Source: Sycobia sp. Sy_11
Taxonomy: Eukaryota > Arthropoda > Insecta > Hymenoptera > Epichrysomallidae
Length of the DNA stretch: 64,000 nucleotides
Reading direction: 5' to 3'
NCBI GenBank assembly: GCA_018907035.1
Contig: JACCIC010000062.1
Span: forward strand, 1,328,501-1,392,500
Below are positions 60,180 through 64,000 of the stretch, one piece after another; the stretch's first letter is position 1; the number at the start of each line of letters is the position of its first letter. Below the pieces are notes generated by a model, which was given only the letters and a program-made list of their open reading frames with translations, had not been told where the DNA came from and did not search any database. The position numbers and the translations under genes are program-made.

Positions 60180-62758
60180 TTCTGCATACGGACAAAATGT
60201 TAATAGTCAGTGGCATCGTGATTTATATGAGGAGAAAATAAGATAATAAATATTTTTGTTCGATACAATGAAAAAAGAACAATTTTTGTTTGATGTTTTA
60301 TAAGTTGTAAAAGCTATATTTAAAGCGTTCTTATTTATACTAAACAAGAACACCTTCGAGGAAAAAAACCATTCATCCCGAATTATCTTATTATCGATTT
60401 TTGAAAGTACGTTTTATTATCTATTTTAAAACCAGTATATAGTAGCAATAGAATCATTATCGTCGTTGCAGAATTTGACCTTGCGTTATTTCAAAAAAGG
60501 ACTAACACCGACTCTCAGGACCTCGCCTTGTGTCGTCCTGTATAACAAAATAAGAACCAGGCTTATTGTGTGTTAACGTCCAAGTGCCGCGCCATCTGTC
60601 CGCCGCGTTTGTCATCTCTGGCTTGAAATGCTCGATTTGCGTATTCGGCGATACGCAGCTGACTATATATACAGTTAAGCATTGAACATCGATCTCAATC
60701 TGTTCATCACACACGAGCTGCACGCTCTCGCGACTCTCCTGTAAAAATCCAACGTACATCGTTCGTGATCCTTTGCCTACACCTCCTCCACCTCTTTCGA
60801 ACCGCTCTAGGCATGAAAATATGCAACTGCGAGACGTTACCGCCCGTCTATAGCGTGCTTTTCTCGTCGCCATCCGATCATGATGCATTTTTTATATAGC
60901 CAGTATAGCTTTTGTTATTTATGCAGTTAGACAATAGTTTAATTTTGAGTTTTTAGTTCATTCATGCTTTTTAATATAACTTAATTCTGATTTAAAACTT
61001 CTTTCGAACTATTGATTTATATGCGTTCAAATAATGTCGAATGACTAAATTACGATTGATAAATTGATATAAAAATAACGTTTATCTTTTGGAATATTTA
61101 TCTATTCATAAAAATATTACTATTTACTTAAATAAATTATCGGTATCAACAATTTATTAGTTTACTTTGAAAGTAATCGTGAATATTTTATACTGTTTAT
61201 TAGAATTTTCGAAAATTCCATATCTATAATTCATTGAAAATTTAAAACATTTTTTCAAATGATTATTTTAAATTATGTTCTATTATGTTAACGATAACTA
61301 TAGCTGCACAGCTGGATTATATATTTCAGCAAGATCAGAAATCTGAAAAAGGGATCAAAACATTTCAAAGTAATAACTAATTTTAAGAATGAAAGGATTA
61401 CTTTGCATAATGAAATATGAAACTTTGGTATAGAAGGATAATTATGTATGTAGACAGTTAAAAGGAGTAATTTATTTAAAATACAAAGAAAACAGATAAA
61501 CAATACAATACATATAAGAAAGTGGACGAAACGCTTGAATAATAAAAATAATTTAACAAATAAAAATTACATTTATTTACAACAAGGAATAGGATCATTA
61601 TATATCATTTTAGAACGTAAAGCTGGTTGTAAGAGAAAAGACTAAATTAATTTTCATAAGACAAGGAATATTAGTTGAAAATTGTCAAAGCGGGACGAAG
61701 GTCTATGTATTCGTCGGAGAAACGGGAATAAATGTTCTCCGATAAACACCTCCAACACCTCCCAACGACCTTGACTCAGTTCAGCGGAGACACCGTGCAT
61801 ATGCATCCCCTTCTTCGTCGACTCAGTTCTCTCCTCGAAACGTCCATATACACGCATATGCCTATAAAAAAGGCGCGCGAGGAAATCCCGCGCTACCCTC
61901 CTGGGGGCGGCCTTCCGAGCGGCGCAGTCGCGGTCCCCGGACGTGGACGGACGTGCGCGGGCTCGTCGTGACCTTGATCCGGGCCGCCTCTCCCGCAAAC
62001 GTCGGGCGGCCGCGCGCGGAGAGTACCGTTGTGCCCGTGCGGCGTCCCGTTAGCATTTCAAGGAGCCTTGCCGCGCGCGCAAGACCGAGCACCGGATCCT
62101 GTTTTTCGAACGGTGCGCGAGCGCCCCGCGGGAATATCGGGCGCGCGCACGAGGAGAAAGTGCTCGCCGGGCCTCGCACGACACGTGGCGCGCTCCAGTA
62201 CTGACCTAGATATCGTGCCGTGCACCGCGGATATTCCGCTGTTCATTTGCCCCCCACCATTGCGGAGAGAGAGGGAGAGAGAAGGGCCCGCTCTTTCTCC
62301 ACTCCTCTCCGCCCCGAAAAAAGCTCGGCTCACGTACGCGCGACTCGTAAGGTCCCAGGTGCATCCTGTTTCGTTTTGTATCTATTTTTTTTTTTCTTTG
62401 TTTTTTATGTCTTTTTTCGAACCTCTCTCTGCTGATATTACACGCCGTGTTATACCGGATTCGGGTGTCCGCGTTCATATGGCTCGAGTATATTTTCGGC
62501 GCTGGCCAAAAGGAAAGCATCTCAAATGGGACCGTTATGGTTTATATGTATCGCGAGTATGCGGAGTATTGCTCAGCTCGATAAAAATGACGATAAAATT
62601 TTACGGACGTAGCATAGGATAATTTTGATAAATTATAAGAATTTAAAATTTCAGTGTCATTTTTTAGGTTACGCTACAGTATTAAGGAAACAAAGTTTTA
62701 CTTGATTAAATAATACCAGTGTACCATTATTTATTACAGGTGTCATCTTTGTTACCTT

Positions 62759-62796
<38 letters not shown>

Positions 62797-63060
62797 CAAC
62801 TATCAAAAAATTCAGAATAAAATATCGTAAAGTATCGTAAATTAAAATATCATAAAGTTAACAACAATTGTAAGTATTCAAGTAAAATCATTTGAAGATA
62901 TTAAAGCGAGGTTCATTTTATTACTCTCGATAAGATTACAAGATAGTTATGTATCGCATAACTGGTTTTTTAGAAGAGAATTAGATTATGTCAAGTAAAA
63001 TTATTTTAAGTAATAATAACAATAGCAGCAACAAGAACAACAACAACGACAACAATAACA
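60180..63060. other. Intergenic stretch with GC-rich islands
   Basis: A 128-residue minus frame (60502-60888) in a GC-richer patch has no recognisable domain. The strongest GC- and CpG-rich island of the window lies at about 61790-62350, with long overlapping frames on both strands that look like GC-driven artefacts. The remainder is AT-rich. The island could be a promoter. Confidence 0.35.
62761..62794. repeat. (TA)n microsatellite
   Basis: About 33 bases of uninterrupted TA. Confidence 0.95.
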
Positions 63061-63109
<49 letters not shown>

Positions 63110-63110
63110 T
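63040..63110. repeat. (AAC)n and (AAT)n trinucleotide repeat
   Basis: AAC-rich sequence leads into about 45 bases of AAT/ATA repeats. The minus-strand frame across it encodes Tyr runs and is not a gene. Confidence 0.95.
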
Positions 63111-63114
63111 AATT

Positions 63115-63750
63115 ATTACGCACAAGTTTTAAACTTTCGACTGCTACATTAAACATTCCACAATCCTCTTTATTTAAAAAATAAAATGGAAGTAATTTCA
63201 AGATTTGAAGTTAAATCTTACAGTTATCGCAAATAAAGATACTAATTATAAGACTCAGAAGAAATAAAATTGAATGAAATGAAATTGAAATAAAATTATA
63301 AATGTTACAATAATTATTTTTTTAATATTATTTAAATATGTATGTAAAGAATAATTATATGGAAATAGCGCTGCAAAAAAGTAACACAATTCAATGTTTT
63401 ATGAAATTTTGTCTTGGGCTCGAAAACATAAACCTATTAAAAACCATAAAAATTGAGGCTTGCCTTCTCTCCCAGCGCCTGGATAGGTTCGCCTTTTCGT
63501 AATTATGTTTTGAAAAATAATATGAAATTTTCTATGGATTTACTTTTTATAACATGTATTTAATATAATAATGATAATAATAATATAATATTAATAAGGG
63601 ATCATAATATAATAATACTATACAAATATACGTAAATTAAAAGGATAATAATATAACGTAAAACTTTCCCCGAATAGTTTTTAAATAAACAACTAGAAAG
63701 AAAAACTAAACTGTTAGTTATAAAAATTATTGTGTATTATTAATTTTCCA
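63115..63750. other. AT-rich stretch without recognised features
   Basis: No gene or mobile-element signature was seen here. Confidence 0.45.
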
Positions 63751-63754
63751 TGTT

Positions 63755-63960
63755 GAATTAATAAATATTTTTAACGATCTTACAGTCTTTATAAAATAAT
63801 ATATTATTATTATACTAATAATAAGGACAGCCTTAAAATTAAAAATAATAAAAAAAAATAAAAATAAACTATATTCTATCGTAAGACCGATAAAAATATT
63901 TATTAATTTAATTAAAAACAGTCGACATAAGGACAATTTTTAATTTTTAATTTTCTATGC
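63755..63960. repeat. Inverted pair of Penelope terminal-repeat tails (copy 7)
   Basis: A minus-oriented tail (AATTAATAAATATTTTTAACG with ACAGTCTTTATAAAATAATA) is followed by a plus-oriented tail (GATAAAAATATTTATTAATT with ACAGTCGACATAAGGACAAT). The tails face one another around a fragment of the GGACAG block near 63826. The arrangement resembles 12011-12222. Confidence 0.7.
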
Positions 63961-64000
63961 TGCTTATTATTATAATATATTCACTATAAGCTTATCTCAG

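Noticed and set aside
61654..62622. Overlapping frames of 71-197 residues on both strands of the GC island
   Set aside because: Simultaneous open frames on both strands, with Arg, Pro and Ala bias and no motif, are expected from GC-rich non-coding DNA.

Overview
The window looks like gene-poor, AT-rich nuclear DNA from an arthropod, most likely an insect. A hymenopteran such as an ant is my best guess from the mix of mobile elements, but that is inference only. No host protein-coding gene can be recognised. No rRNA gene, functional tRNA gene or CRISPR array was seen. Almost everything that can be named is a mobile element or its debris: I-type non-LTR retrotransposons (LINEs), Penelope-like elements (PLEs), two mariner transposons, a solo LTR, TIR and foldback elements, and many (TA)n, (TC)n, (GA)n and (CA)n microsatellites. 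Several short GC-rich islands stand out of the AT-rich background and could be promoters or 5' exons of genes that cannot be seen here.

Layout. 1-7.6 kb: mostly AT-rich sequence with one degenerate Penelope terminal repeat and a decayed LINE reverse transcriptase. 7.596-7.899 kb: solo LTR with a perfect 5-bp target duplication. 8.0-9.6 and 12.0-13.3 kb: two minus-strand Penelope remnants (reverse transcriptase plus GIY-YIG endonuclease) with their terminal repeats. Further copies of that repeat lie at 14.8, 50.9 and 63.8 kb. 16.27-16.53 kb: a foldback element. 17.7-23.2 kb: a near full-length minus-strand LINE, here called X, with an intact ORF1. 23.2-27.8 kb: an older minus-strand LINE (Y3) interrupted by a 1.2-kb TIR element (copy A). 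33.46-39.02 kb: a three-level nest in which a TA-flanked element with ~275-bp inverted repeats holds a 5'-truncated LINE (Y2), which holds a second, inverted copy (B) of the same TIR family. 41.1-42.1 kb: a third LINE remnant (Y4). 43.17-48.49 kb: a full-length plus-strand LINE (Y1) with a target-site duplication and poly-A tail. 55.28-56.53 and 58.87-60.17 kb: two different mariner elements, both dead.

How the parts relate. The LINEs carry ORF1 (zinc-knuckle nucleic-acid binding) and ORF2 (AP-type endonuclease, reverse transcriptase, RNase H and a C-terminal zinc finger). X and Y share a recognisable ORF1 but have clearly different ORF2 proteins. All autonomous copies are broken by stops, frameshifts or active-site changes. 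The best candidates for something undescribed are (i) the CCCGTG-ended TIR family with internal ~109-bp tandem repeats and a tRNA-like block, (ii) the ~275-bp-TIR element that hosts the nest, and (iii) a hammerhead-like hairpin with compensatory stem changes, repeated in the Penelope terminal repeats.
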